Shown: positions 37,457-45,380 of the stretch, piece after piece
Position numbering within the stretch: the stretch's first letter is position 1
Layout: every line of letters begins with the position of its first letter
The notes under the pieces: model-generated
Database searches by the model: none
The model's input: the letters and a program-made list of their open reading frames with translations, nothing else
Told to the model about the DNA's origin: nothing
DNA from: an uncultured Aquimonas sp.
GTDB taxonomy: Bacteria > Pseudomonadota > Gammaproteobacteria > Xanthomonadales > Xanthomonadaceae
Assembly (NCBI RefSeq): GCF_937888285.1
Contig: NZ_CALART010000110.1
Location: 1-64,000, forward strand
Direction of reading: 5' to 3'
DNA length: 64,000 bases
Translations under genes and position numbers: made by a program

Positions 37457-38263
37457 ATGCCGTCCCGTCGACGATGGCGGGAACTGGGCTTGACCTTGGC
37501 GCTGCAGCTCGCAGCCGCGGCTACGGCACAGCCGGTGGATGACACCATCAACCCCGACCGCCCCGGCCTTGCCGACGGCAGCAACGTGGTCGGGGCGGGC
37601 CGCGTGCAGGTGGAGACGGGGCTGCAGCGGGACGACCGCAGCGGCAACGGCACGCGGTCTCGAACGCTGTTCCTGCCCACGCTGCTGCGCGTGGGGCTGA
37701 CCGACAAGGTCGAGTTCCGAGTCGAGAGCAACACCTACACCCGCGTGACGCAGACCGATCCGACGCAGGGGAGGGTCAAAACCGAGGGCGTGGCGCCCGC
37801 GGCGGTGGGCCTGAATGTCCACTTCATCGACGCCGACGGATCGCAACGACCCTCGGTCGGAGCCATTGTTCGCTTCTTCCCGCGGTCCGGCAGCAGCAAC
37901 TTCGGGACGACCCGGGCCACCGGCGACTTCAGGCTCGCTGCGGACTGGGATTTCCTGCCCGAGTGGTCTTTGAACCCAAACGTCGGCGTCGGCCTCTACG
38001 AGGGCGAAGCCCGACGCTTGTACACGGCCGGGCTGTTCGCCGCGACGCTCAGCTACAACCCCAGCAAGAGCCTGAATTTCTTCGTGGACACCGGCGTGCA
38101 GACACCTGAAACACGACACGGCCGCACCGCTGTCCTCGTCGATGTCGGGATGGCCTGGCTCATCGGCCGCGACCTTCAGTTCGACTTCAGCGCAGGGTCA
38201 AGGGTGGCAGGCGAAACACCGCCACGGACGTTTTTGGCGGCGGGCATCAGCCAGCGCTTCTGA
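37457..38263 (+). CDS. Outer-membrane beta-barrel, transporter/MetA-pathway-like
   Basis: 268 residues from the ATG at 37457, which gives a plausible signal peptide (LGLTLALQLAAAATAQ). An ATG at 37433 in frame would overlap the VWA gene. The mature part starts with NPDRPGLADGSNVVGAGRVQ and ends FLAAGISQRF, typical of a beta-barrel of the phenol-degradation MetA type. Its link to the Ter genes is unclear; it may be a passenger gene at the end of the operon. Confidence 0.65.
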   Translation: MPSRRRWRELGLTLALQLAAAATAQPVDDTINPDRPGLADGSNVVGAGRVQVETGLQRDDRSGNGTRSRTLFLPTLLRVGLTDKVEFRVESNTYTRVTQTDPTQGRVKTEGVAPAAVGLNVHFIDADGSQRPSVGAIVRFFPRSGSSNFGTTRATGDFRLAADWDFLPEWSLNPNVGVGLYEGEARRLYTAGLFAATLSYNPSKSLNFFVDTGVQTPETRHGRTAVLVDVGMAWLIGRDLQFDFSAGSRVAGETPPRTFLAAGISQRF

Positions 38264-38457
38264 ATGCAGCACAACGTGTGTCGGGGCAGGTCGGCGACAT
38301 ATTCAGCGGGCGGCTTCCATCGGCGTTGAAGGCGCAGCGGGCAAGCTGCGCGCCATAGATTCCGCTGGGTGGGCCAGATGCTGACGCGCGACCAAGTACC
38401 CCGGCACACCAGCAGAGCCGGCCCTTCGACCGGCCCTGGGATCACACCGGAAACGCT

Positions 38458-38664
38458 CTACTTCTTCTTGCCGCTCGTGTCCTGGTGACCGTGCTGATCC
38501 TTGTCGCCAGGCACGTGGCCCTTGTGGTCATGGTGCTCGTCGGCGCCTTGCTTCTTGGCCGGCACGGAAGTGTCCCTGTGACCGTGTTCGTCCAGATCGC
38601 CAGGCGTGTGGCCCTTGTGATCGTGATGCGGTCCGGGCTGAGGGGTCGGTTGCTTGGTACTCAT
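38458..38664 (-). CDS. 68-residue His-rich tandem-repeat protein
   Basis: Two near-identical repeats, HHDHKGHTPGDLDEHGHRDTS and its downstream copy HHDHKGHVPGDKDQHGHQDTS, joined by a short linker with VPAKKQGADE. A lysine tail ends it. There is no signal peptide or membrane segment, so it is probably cytoplasmic. The repeated His, Asp and Lys suggest metal binding or buffering. AGGAG lies six bases before the ATG at 38664, so it is probably translated. I recognise no named family. Confidence 0.6.
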   Translation of the reverse strand: MSTKQPTPQPGPHHDHKGHTPGDLDEHGHRDTSVPAKKQGADEHHDHKGHVPGDKDQHGHQDTSGKKK

Positions 38665-38768
38665 GGTGGTCTCCTGAAGGGGAAGCCAGGCTACGGTTCC
38701 ATCACCGTGTCTGGTGTAGGACAACGGGCTGACCGCCTGGCGGAAAAGGCCTGCTGTCGTCAAACGTG

Positions 38769-39225
38769 ATGGCGGCTTTCGGAGTGGCGCCGCACCCGAG
38801 CGACATTCCAATTCAAAGGGTGGCATGTGCTGGCCATCACCCAGGCCATTTGCGATTGCTGCAAGCGCCTGGGTATCGAGGGACCCTTGTTCCTGGGTGC
38901 CGACACGCATGCGCTGTCCGAGCCTGCCACGGCCAGCGCGATGGGGGCGCTGGTCGCCAACGGCGTGGACGAGATGCTGGCGCCACGTGGGCAGTTCACG
39001 CCGACACCGGCGGTGTCCTTCGCCATCCTTGAACACAACCGCAGCCGCTAGCGCCTTGCGCGTGCCGACGGCATCGTCGTGACGCCGTCGCACAACCCGG
39101 CGCGCGACGGTGGCTTCAAGTACAACGCGCCGCACGGTGGCCCCGGCAGACAGCGGTATCACGGTCGACATCCCGACATCCAGGTGGCGGCGAACGCGCA
39201 CCTGGCCAAGGGCCTCAGGGGCGCC
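38769..39225 (+). pseudogene. pgm: Phosphoglucomutase (pgm) fragment
   Basis: The segment encodes family-typical blocks: LAITQAICD, GPLFLGADTHALSEPA, TPTPAVSFAILEHNR, and the active-site region GIVVTPSHNPARDGGFKY followed by HGGP. A TAG at 39049-39051 interrupts it. After HGGP the frame shifts to give ADSGITVDI, then shifts back (IQVAANAHLAKGL). Both the N-terminal start and the C-terminal 350 or so residues are absent. Confidence 0.85.
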
Positions 39226-39265
39226 CACTGGCCGTGCGCGCCCCCGGCTCCCGCGAACCGCGACT

Positions 39266-39985
39266 TCAGAAGTTGTACTTGACGCCGAGCACGATGCCCG
39301 GTTTGCCGAGTTCCTTGCCGTTGATGGGCGAGGCGTAGAAGACCTTGTCGGCGTCGGTCCCGACGATCGCAGCGCTGACGACGAGGCCGCTGAAGTCCTT
39401 GCTGATCGTCAGCGAGTAATCGGTGTAGGTCGCTGCGCCGCCGACTGGCCCCTTGATCTTCTGATAGCCGATATGCGGCGTCAGCATGAGGCCGCCGCCC
39501 ACGTCGAAGCCGGCCGACAGGTCGAGGTAGAACGAGTTCTTGCTGTCAGGGTTGGCGAACGTGTTGGTGACCGCATGCGAGTACTTCAGCGTGGCCGCCC
39601 CATATGTGAGAGCGCCGTAGAGCTCGGTGGTGTTTGCCGAAGGGTTCAGGTCATTGCTCGGGTACTGGTACGTCAGCGCGCCGACGTCGAAGCCGATGCC
39701 GGGCATGACCTCGCCCTTGTAGCCGCCGTAAACGTCGATCTCGACGCCGGCGTCACCGCCAAAGTCCTTGATCCACTTGATCGACGAGGCCCACGCCCCG
39801 ACGTAGAAGCCGCCCGCCGCGTAGTCCACGCCACCCTGGATCGCCGGTTTGAGACGGGACTGCGAGATGCCACGGTAGCGGTAGTCACTGACGGCCCCCA
39901 CGTTGAAGGCGAGCTGCGCCGAGGCGACGGTCGGTGCTGCGCAAGCGGTCAAGGCCACAGCGAGGGCGCAAAGCGTTTTCTTCAT
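39266..39985 (-). CDS. TorF-family putative porin (Gcw_chp type)
   Basis: 239 residues with a signal peptide ending near PTVASAQ. The first strand FNVGAVSDYRYRGISQSRLK and the end GIVLGVKYNF are typical of the TIGR02001/TorF beta-barrel family. It is an outer-membrane protein of unknown substrate. The ATG at 39985 has GGAGA upstream. It stands alone between a pgm remnant and a divergent gap. Confidence 0.82.
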   Translation of the reverse strand: MKKTLCALAVALTACAAPTVASAQLAFNVGAVSDYRYRGISQSRLKPAIQGGVDYAAGGFYVGAWASSIKWIKDFGGDAGVEIDVYGGYKGEVMPGIGFDVGALTYQYPSNDLNPSANTTELYGALTYGAATLKYSHAVTNTFANPDSKNSFYLDLSAGFDVGGGLMLTPHIGYQKIKGPVGGAATYTDYSLTISKDFSGLVVSAAIVGTDADKVFYASPINGKELGKPGIVLGVKYNF

Positions 39986-40341
39986 CAACAGGTCTCCAGG
40001 GAAATTCGGGTTGCGATCGGCAACCGATGCGCAGTTTCTGTGCCATGCACCCCGGTCCTGGAGAATGTGCCTGCAATGCCCGGGTTGCGCTGTTTTGGTG
40101 CCCTCTCGCGCCGTCTGGTGGCATTCGTGCACCAGCTCACCAAGATGGAGCGCCGGGTTGATCGTGCAGCGTCCGCGGCGGAGGCCCAATGTTGCCTGAT
40201 GCGCCACGGCACGCCCGCTCGGACTCTTGGCGCCCGAGGCTCACCGTGATGGTGCGGCCACTATGCACGCACGGTCTGCTCGAGCGTGCTGCACATCGAC
40301 GTCGCGGCCCCCCCTTCGACACCGCGACCAGCATGAAGAGG
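39986..40341. other. 356-bp intergenic region
   Basis: It lies between the TorF-like gene start and the 3' end of the CDF gene, both on the reverse strand, so it should contain the TorF promoter. No gene, clear repeat or terminator was found. Confidence 0.4.
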
Positions 40342-41265
40342 CTACACAGCGCGTGCGCCCTCGGCCGCGGCGCTTTCGGCATCCTCGATCTCGATCGTCG
40401 TGTGTGACAGGGCGAACCGGGTGGCCATGGCCTCCCGCGCCGCAGCGAGCACGGTCTTGGCGTCCGTGCCGCCATCGACAACGAGGTGGCCGCTCATCGA
40501 GTCCAGGCCGGAGGTGATGGTCCACACATGCAGGTCGCGCACCCCGGTCACGCCGGGGATGGCGAGCAGCTTGCGCTCAAGCAGCGCGACGTCGACTTCA
40601 GGCGGCGTGCCCTCCATCAGGATGTGGATCGCCTGCTTGAGCAGGGTCCAGGTGCGCGGAATGATGAGCAGCCCGATGCCAGCGCCGATCAGCGGGTCGG
40701 CGAGCTTCCAGCCGGTGAGGATGATGATGGTGGCGGCGGCCAGCACGCCCAGCGAACCGAGCATGTCGCCCAGCACCTCGAAGTACGCGCCTTTCATGTT
40801 GAGGCTTTCTTTCGAGCCGGCCGCCAGCAGCTTCATGCTGATCAGGTTGACGACCAGGCCGGCCGCGGCCACCGCCAGCATCGGCACACCCAGAATCTCG
40901 GGAGGGTTCAGGTAGCGCTGGTAGGCCTCGTAGAAGATGTAGATCGTCAGCAGCAGCAGCACGACGGCATTGGTCAGCGCGGACAGCACTTCCATCCGCA
41001 CATAGCCGTAGGTCTTCTGCGGCGTGCGCGGGCGCTCCGAGAAGCGGATGGCCAGCAGCGCCAGCGCCATCCCGCCGGCATCGGTCAGCATGTGTGCGGC
41101 GTCGGACAGCAGCGCCAGGCTGCCGGTCCACAACGCGCCCACGACCTCGATAGCCATGAAGGCCGAGGTCAGCGCCAGCGCCCAGGTGAGGTTCTTGCGG
41201 TGCCGCGATGCGGCCGTGCCTGCGGGTTTGTCGGGCACTCTGTTCACCTGCGTTGGATCACTCAT
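40342..41265 (-). CDS. czcD: CDF metal exporter (CzcD-like, copy 1)
   Basis: 307 residues with six membrane helices. The helix 2 site is HMLTDAGGMA (H-x3-D), and the helix 5 site is FEVLGDMLGSLGV (E-x3-D). A C-terminal cytoplasmic domain ends with VHTxxIE-like LSHTTIEIED. CDF proteins export Zn, Co or Cd by proton antiport. The start at 41265 (MSDPTQVNRV) is plausible; the longer frame overlaps the divergent gene's promoter. It is divergent from the DUF6328 gene. Confidence 0.88.
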   Translation of the reverse strand: MSDPTQVNRVPDKPAGTAASRHRKNLTWALALTSAFMAIEVVGALWTGSLALLSDAAHMLTDAGGMALALLAIRFSERPRTPQKTYGYVRMEVLSALTNAVVLLLLTIYIFYEAYQRYLNPPEILGVPMLAVAAAGLVVNLISMKLLAAGSKESLNMKGAYFEVLGDMLGSLGVLAAATIIILTGWKLADPLIGAGIGLLIIPRTWTLLKQAIHILMEGTPPEVDVALLERKLLAIPGVTGVRDLHVWTITSGLDSMSGHLVVDGGTDAKTVLAAAREAMATRFALSHTTIEIEDAESAAAEGARAV

Positions 41266-41402
41266 TTTTTCTTTCTGCGCGAAGCCCGATTGCTCCCTCG
41301 GCGCATCGTAGCGGCTGCCCAGGGGCGTCTCAAGCCATCGCGTCCGCTGAATCGATGTACAAGCGTCCCAGCCAGCGGAGCAACCGCTGGGCAGGAGACC
41401 AC

Positions 41403-41906
41403 ATGATGACAACGAACGAGGGCGTACCAGCGCTTGAAAGTGCCCCGGGCGCCGCAACGGCGGCCGACGGCGATGACGACGGCGACCTGACCGACATGCT
41501 GGGTGAACTGCGCGTGTTGCTGCCCAGCGCGCAGTTGTTGTCGGCGTTTCTGATCACGGTGCCGTTCAGCAGCGGCTTTGCGGCCGTTGTGGCGGCCGAA
41601 AAGGGCGTCTTCATCGCGACCTTCATGCTGGCGGTGGCCAGCTTGGTGATGCTGAGCGCACCCGCCGTACAGCACCGCGTGATACGACCGCTGATCGACC
41701 GCGCGCACTTCAAGCGGCTCGCCACGCGCCAGATCGTCTTCGGCTCGATCACGTTGGCGCTGGCGCTGGTGCTGGTGACACAACTGGTGCTGTCGGCGGT
41801 GTTCGGCCACCTGCTGGGCAACGTCGCGGCCGGCGGCATCGCGGTGTTGATCGTGCTGTTGTGGTGGGTGCTGCCGAAGGTGTACCGGGCGCGGGGCCGG
41901 CTGTGA
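41403..41906 (+). CDS. DUF6328-like four-helix membrane protein
   Basis: 167 residues. An acidic N-terminus (DGDDDGDLTDMLGELRVLLP) precedes four membrane helices (for example LLSAFLITVPF and GGIAVLIVLLWWVLPKVYRA). This matches the DUF6328 type, whose function is unknown. AGGAG lies seven bases before the ATG at 41403. It is divergent from the CDF gene. Confidence 0.65.
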   Translation: MMTTNEGVPALESAPGAATAADGDDDGDLTDMLGELRVLLPSAQLLSAFLITVPFSSGFAAVVAAEKGVFIATFMLAVASLVMLSAPAVQHRVIRPLIDRAHFKRLATRQIVFGSITLALALVLVTQLVLSAVFGHLLGNVAAGGIAVLIVLLWWVLPKVYRARGRL

Positions 41907-41949
41907 CGCCGGCCGGAAAGACGCACCTGCGCGGCCGGGCTGCCAGCGA

Positions 41950-42477
41950 TCACAACAGCGCGCTGCGTTCGCGCACCAGCGCGTCCAGGCTGCGCCGCAG
42001 CTGCAGGGCAGATGCTTCGAGCGTGCGCTGTCGCTGCAGGTATGCGGCCGAGAAACGCCGCCCCTGGCGGTCGCCTTCCTGCACCGCGATGCCGCGTTCA
42101 CGCTCGGCTTCGGCAGCCTGCAGTTCGGCATAGGTGGTGACGATCTGCCGATCAAGCTGGCGCAGCCGCGCCGCCCGCGCCTCGGCGTCGCGCAGCAGCT
42201 GCTGGCGCGTCATCGCCAGCGCACGCAGCCCGGCTTCGGTCTGGGCCGAGTCGGGCGGATGGATCTCGACACTGATCTTCTCGCTGCGACGCGCCTGCGG
42301 GTCCGGTGCGTCGCCATAGACGACGCGACCGTTGGTCAGCACCGACTTGTACAGCGTGCGCTCGGCCGGCGTTGCGGCAAGCGCCCAGCCCAGGCCGGCT
42401 ACGGCCAGCACGCTGCGCAGCAGCCTCAACGTGATCAGCAGGCAAGCGGTCGGAAACGGGTGTGTGGTGTCGGGCAT
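41950..42477 (-). CDS. Exported coiled-coil protein with DUF4124-like N-terminus
   Basis: 175 residues from the ATG at 42477. A signal segment (LRSVLAVAGLGWALAA) precedes RTLYKSVLTNGRVVYGDAPD, which resembles DUF4124 (a small periplasmic domain), and then a long helical region with heptad-like repeats (EARAARLRQLDRQIVTTYAE). Function unknown. It converges with the DUF6328 gene. Confidence 0.6.
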   Translation of the reverse strand: MPDTTHPFPTACLLITLRLLRSVLAVAGLGWALAATPAERTLYKSVLTNGRVVYGDAPDPQARRSEKISVEIHPPDSAQTEAGLRALAMTRQQLLRDAEARAARLRQLDRQIVTTYAELQAAEAERERGIAVQEGDRQGRRFSAAYLQRQRTLEASALQLRRSLDALVRERSALL

Positions 42478-42666
42478 GGATCCTCCGTGGGGCTGATCTC
42501 CATACTTCGGTGCAAGACAGGAATGACCATGAGCACTGCAAAAAAAGTGCAAGCAGGCCTGCGAACCTTGTGCTGCCGCTTGCGCCAAGCATGCGTCGGA
42601 GAAGCACACGGCCTGAATCGCGTCCGCCCCGATGGCACCAACTTCGTCAGCGGCGACGCCGTGCAG

Positions 42667-44049
42667 TCATGACGCACCCATGATCGGGGGTGGAGCCTGC
42701 GTCGCTGATCCGGGCACCGTTGCGGTCTGCAGGGTCATGCCGATCGATGTGTCGCCATGGGCCGAATGGGCAAAGGCTCGGCCTCCGTGCATGCGTGCGA
42801 TGGCCGCGACGATCGCCAGTCCCAGCCCGTGATTCTGTGCGGCGCTGCTGCGCGAACGGTCGACGCGGTAGAAGCGGTCGAAAAGCCGGGGCAGATGTTC
42901 AGCGCCGATGGTGAGGCCGTGGTCCACGACGCTGATCGTTGCTTCACCGGATTGCGCTGCACCGATCTCGACCCGGATCACGGTTCCGCGCTCGGCAAAA
43001 CGGGTGGCGTTGGCCACCAGGTTGGACAGGGCGCGCTGCAGCAGTGGCGCGTCAAACTCGCCTGACGCGTCGCCGATGACCTCCAGGTGCAGCCCGGCAT
43101 CCGCCAGCGCTGCCTCGTGATAGTCGCCGACCACGCGCGCCACGGCAGCCAGGCTTTCTACCGGTACGCGCCGCGCTTCTGCCCCATGATTGGCATGCGA
43201 CAGGAACAGCATGTCCTGCACGATGCGCGCGATGCGCTGCAGCTCTTCGAGGTTGCAGCCAAGAACTTCGCGCAGTTCGTCCAGGCCACGCGCCTTGCGC
43301 AGTGCGAGTTCGGTGCTGCCGATCAGTGTGGCCAAGGGCGTGCAGAGCTCGTGCGCCACGTCGGCATTGAAACCCTCGAGCTGTTCGTAGGCCTGGCCCA
43401 GCCTGCCAAGCAGCGCGTTGAACTGCGCAATCAGCGGCTGGAGCTCTGCGGGCTGCGCCGAACCATCCAGGCGAGCGTGCAGCGTGTCGGCCGCGAGTCT
43501 GCGCGTTTGTTCGACGAGGTCCCGCACGGGACGCAGGCCGATGCGAACGAGAAGAAAACCACCAGCGGACACCAACATCGCGCCCGCTATTGCGGCGGCC
43601 ACCAGCGTGAGACCGAGTCGCCACAGCAGGGGCCTGTCGTCCCGCGTGTCAAGTGACAGGGTTGCCGAGAGCGTCTCGTCCTTTGCAGTTGGAGACGGCA
43701 CGTCGAGGCGGGCCGCGCGAACGCCGGTGCTGTCGCCGGCCGGCGCCTGGCTCTCGTAGAACACGGTGCCATCGCGGCGCCGGAGCGACAGCGCAAGGTC
43801 GCGGTGGCCGACAAAAAAGTCATCAAGCTTGTGCTTGAGCGCCGCCACGTCGCCGTCAAGCACCGACTCCGCCAGCAGGTGCCGGACCTGCGTTTCCTTC
43901 TCCGCGATCGCTTCAAGCTGCCGCGCCGACAGGTTCGCGTCGGTGACTGTGTAGACCACAGCGCAAACCGCGGCAAGTCCGGCCAGGCTCTGCAGTGCCA
44001 GCCAGGACGACAAGCGTCGGCCCAGCGAACTTGCGGTGTGCCTGCTCAT
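42667..44049 (-). CDS. Heavy-metal sensor histidine kinase (CusS-like, copy 2)
   Basis: 460 residues, closely similar to the kinase at 22853-24229 over its whole length. His233 lies in DVAHELCTPLATLI; the sensor domain has HKLDDFFVGHRDLALSL; the ATPase part has NLVANATRF and HGLGLAIVAAIARMHGG. The C-terminal tail differs. It overlaps the upstream regulator by ATGA. The near-identity with copy 1 suggests duplication and possible cross-talk. Confidence 0.92.
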   Translation of the reverse strand: MSRHTASSLGRRLSSWLALQSLAGLAAVCAVVYTVTDANLSARQLEAIAEKETQVRHLLAESVLDGDVAALKHKLDDFFVGHRDLALSLRRRDGTVFYESQAPAGDSTGVRAARLDVPSPTAKDETLSATLSLDTRDDRPLLWRLGLTLVAAAIAGAMLVSAGGFLLVRIGLRPVRDLVEQTRRLAADTLHARLDGSAQPAELQPLIAQFNALLGRLGQAYEQLEGFNADVAHELCTPLATLIGSTELALRKARGLDELREVLGCNLEELQRIARIVQDMLFLSHANHGAEARRVPVESLAAVARVVGDYHEAALADAGLHLEVIGDASGEFDAPLLQRALSNLVANATRFAERGTVIRVEIGAAQSGEATISVVDHGLTIGAEHLPRLFDRFYRVDRSRSSAAQNHGLGLAIVAAIARMHGGRAFAHSAHGDTSIGMTLQTATVPGSATQAPPPIMGAS

Positions 44050-44732
44050 TCTTCACGCGCTTCCAGCACGTAGCCCATGCCCCGGGTGGTGTGCAGCAGC
44101 GGGCGCTTGAACGGCGCGTCGAGTTTGCCGCGCAGCCGCCGCACCGCCACGTCGATGACGTTGGTCGCGCTGTCGAAGTTCATGTCCCACACCTGTTCGG
44201 CGATTTCCTTGCGGGACAGCACTTCGCCCTGACGCCGCAGCAATAGGGTCAGCAGGGTGAATTCCTTGGCCGTGAGTTCCAGCCGCTGACCGGCGCGGGT
44301 GGACCGGCGGCGCGCGAGATCGAGTTCGAGATCGGCAAGTCTGAGGACGGTTGTCTCGTCAGATTCCCGGGCCGGCCGGGATCGGCGCAACAGCACCTCG
44401 ATCCGGGCCACGAGTTCCGAGAACGCGAAGGGTTTGACCAGGTAGTCGTCAGCACCACCTTGCAGACCCTTCACACGGTCCTCGATCCGGATCCGTGCGG
44501 TCAGCATCAGGACAGGCGTCTGCTTGCTTTGGCGCAGCGCGGCGAGCAGGCCCAGGCCATCGATCCCCGGCAGCATGCCGTCGAGCAGGATCAGGTGGTG
44601 GTCGCCCTGCACCGCGAGGTGCAGGCCATCGACGCCGTCGTGGGCGACATCCACGACGTAGCCTTCCTCTGTCAGGCCCTGGCGCAAGTACTCGGCGAGC
44701 TTGATCTCATCCTCGACGACCAACAGTTTCAT
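44046..44732 (-). CDS. OmpR-family response regulator (CusR/CopR-like, copy 2)
   Basis: 228 residues. Asp51, Thr78 and Lys100 of the receiver are intact, and the winged helix is nearly the same as in copy 1. The end is LLHTTRGMGYVLEAREE. It overlaps the kinase start and is divergent from the second DUF4148 gene, with a palindrome at 44768-44783 between them. Copies 1 and 2 are so alike in the DNA-binding part that they probably share targets. Confidence 0.92.
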   Translation of the reverse strand: MKLLVVEDEIKLAEYLRQGLTEEGYVVDVAHDGVDGLHLAVQGDHHLILLDGMLPGIDGLGLLAALRQSKQTPVLMLTARIRIEDRVKGLQGGADDYLVKPFAFSELVARIEVLLRRSRPARESDETTVLRLADLELDLARRRSTRAGQRLELTAKEFTLLTLLLRRQGEVLSRKEIAEQVWDMNFDSATNVIDVAVRRLRGKLDAPFKRPLLHTTRGMGYVLEAREE

Positions 44733-44767
44733 GCTGCTCCCGGTTCTGGCTGCCTCTTCAGCGAAGG

Positions 44768-44821
44768 TGACGAATTTGTCATCCCCCGGACTCGATCGTG
44801 TTGGTGTCCGGTTTCTAAAGT
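44768..44821 (+). promoter_or_regulatory. Response-regulator box and promoter for DUF4148 gene 2
   Basis: TGACGAATTTGTCATC (44768-44783) is a near palindrome. TTTCTAAAGT at 44812-44821 follows GTCAT by exactly 29 nt. Between them, TGTTGG sits at the same place as in the promoter at 25021-25074. The distance to the ATG at 44890 is 68 bp. Confidence 0.65.
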
Positions 44822-44889
44822 GGCGCTCATGCCATCGGGCATGCCCCGGCAGGGCGCCGGCGGCCACACCCCACCAAGGAGCCAATTTC

Positions 44890-45225
44890 ATGAATCTTCA
44901 TAAAACCACCGCGCTGTGTGTCATTGCTGCTGCGGTCACGCTGCCCGGAATCTCGTTCGCCGCTTCGGAATGGCACCCCACGGGCGGCGAGGAGGGTGGC
45001 ACCTACCACCCGAACCACGCGACCAGCGCGAAGACCCGGGCTGCCGTGACTGCCGAGCTTGATGCCGCGCGCAAAGACGGCACGCTGGCCATCATGCACC
45101 GAGGGGGTGCCGTCCCTGTCAAGAGCACCGGGCCAGGCAAGACGCGGGACCAAGTAGTCAAGGAAATGCGCAACGAGTCCCCCGAGGCGCGCCGTGCCCG
45201 CATGCAACTGTATGCGGGTGGTTGA
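44890..45225 (+). CDS. DUF4148 family exported protein (copy 2)
   Basis: 111 residues with a signal peptide ending near GISFAASE. The core TRAAVTAELDAARKDGTLAI and TGPGKTRDQVVKEMRNESPE match copy 1 at 25144-25479. It is divergent from regulator 2, as copy 1 is from regulator 1. The duplicated set of kinase, regulator, box and DUF4148 gene suggests that the small protein is a conserved output or a sensor partner of these systems. Confidence 0.8.
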   Translation: MNLHKTTALCVIAAAVTLPGISFAASEWHPTGGEEGGTYHPNHATSAKTRAAVTAELDAARKDGTLAIMHRGGAVPVKSTGPGKTRDQVVKEMRNESPEARRARMQLYAGG

Positions 45226-45380
45226 AGTTGGCTGCATTGCCATGCACCGGCAAATGGCAACGACGCAGCAGTTCCCTGCTAGCGGGGTTTGCATCCAGGC
45301 AGGTGGCACGGTGGCAGGAGGGAATCCTTGAACGCCGGATGTCATGGTCGCTGCGCGGCTGAATTCAGCACTGGCCAGTT

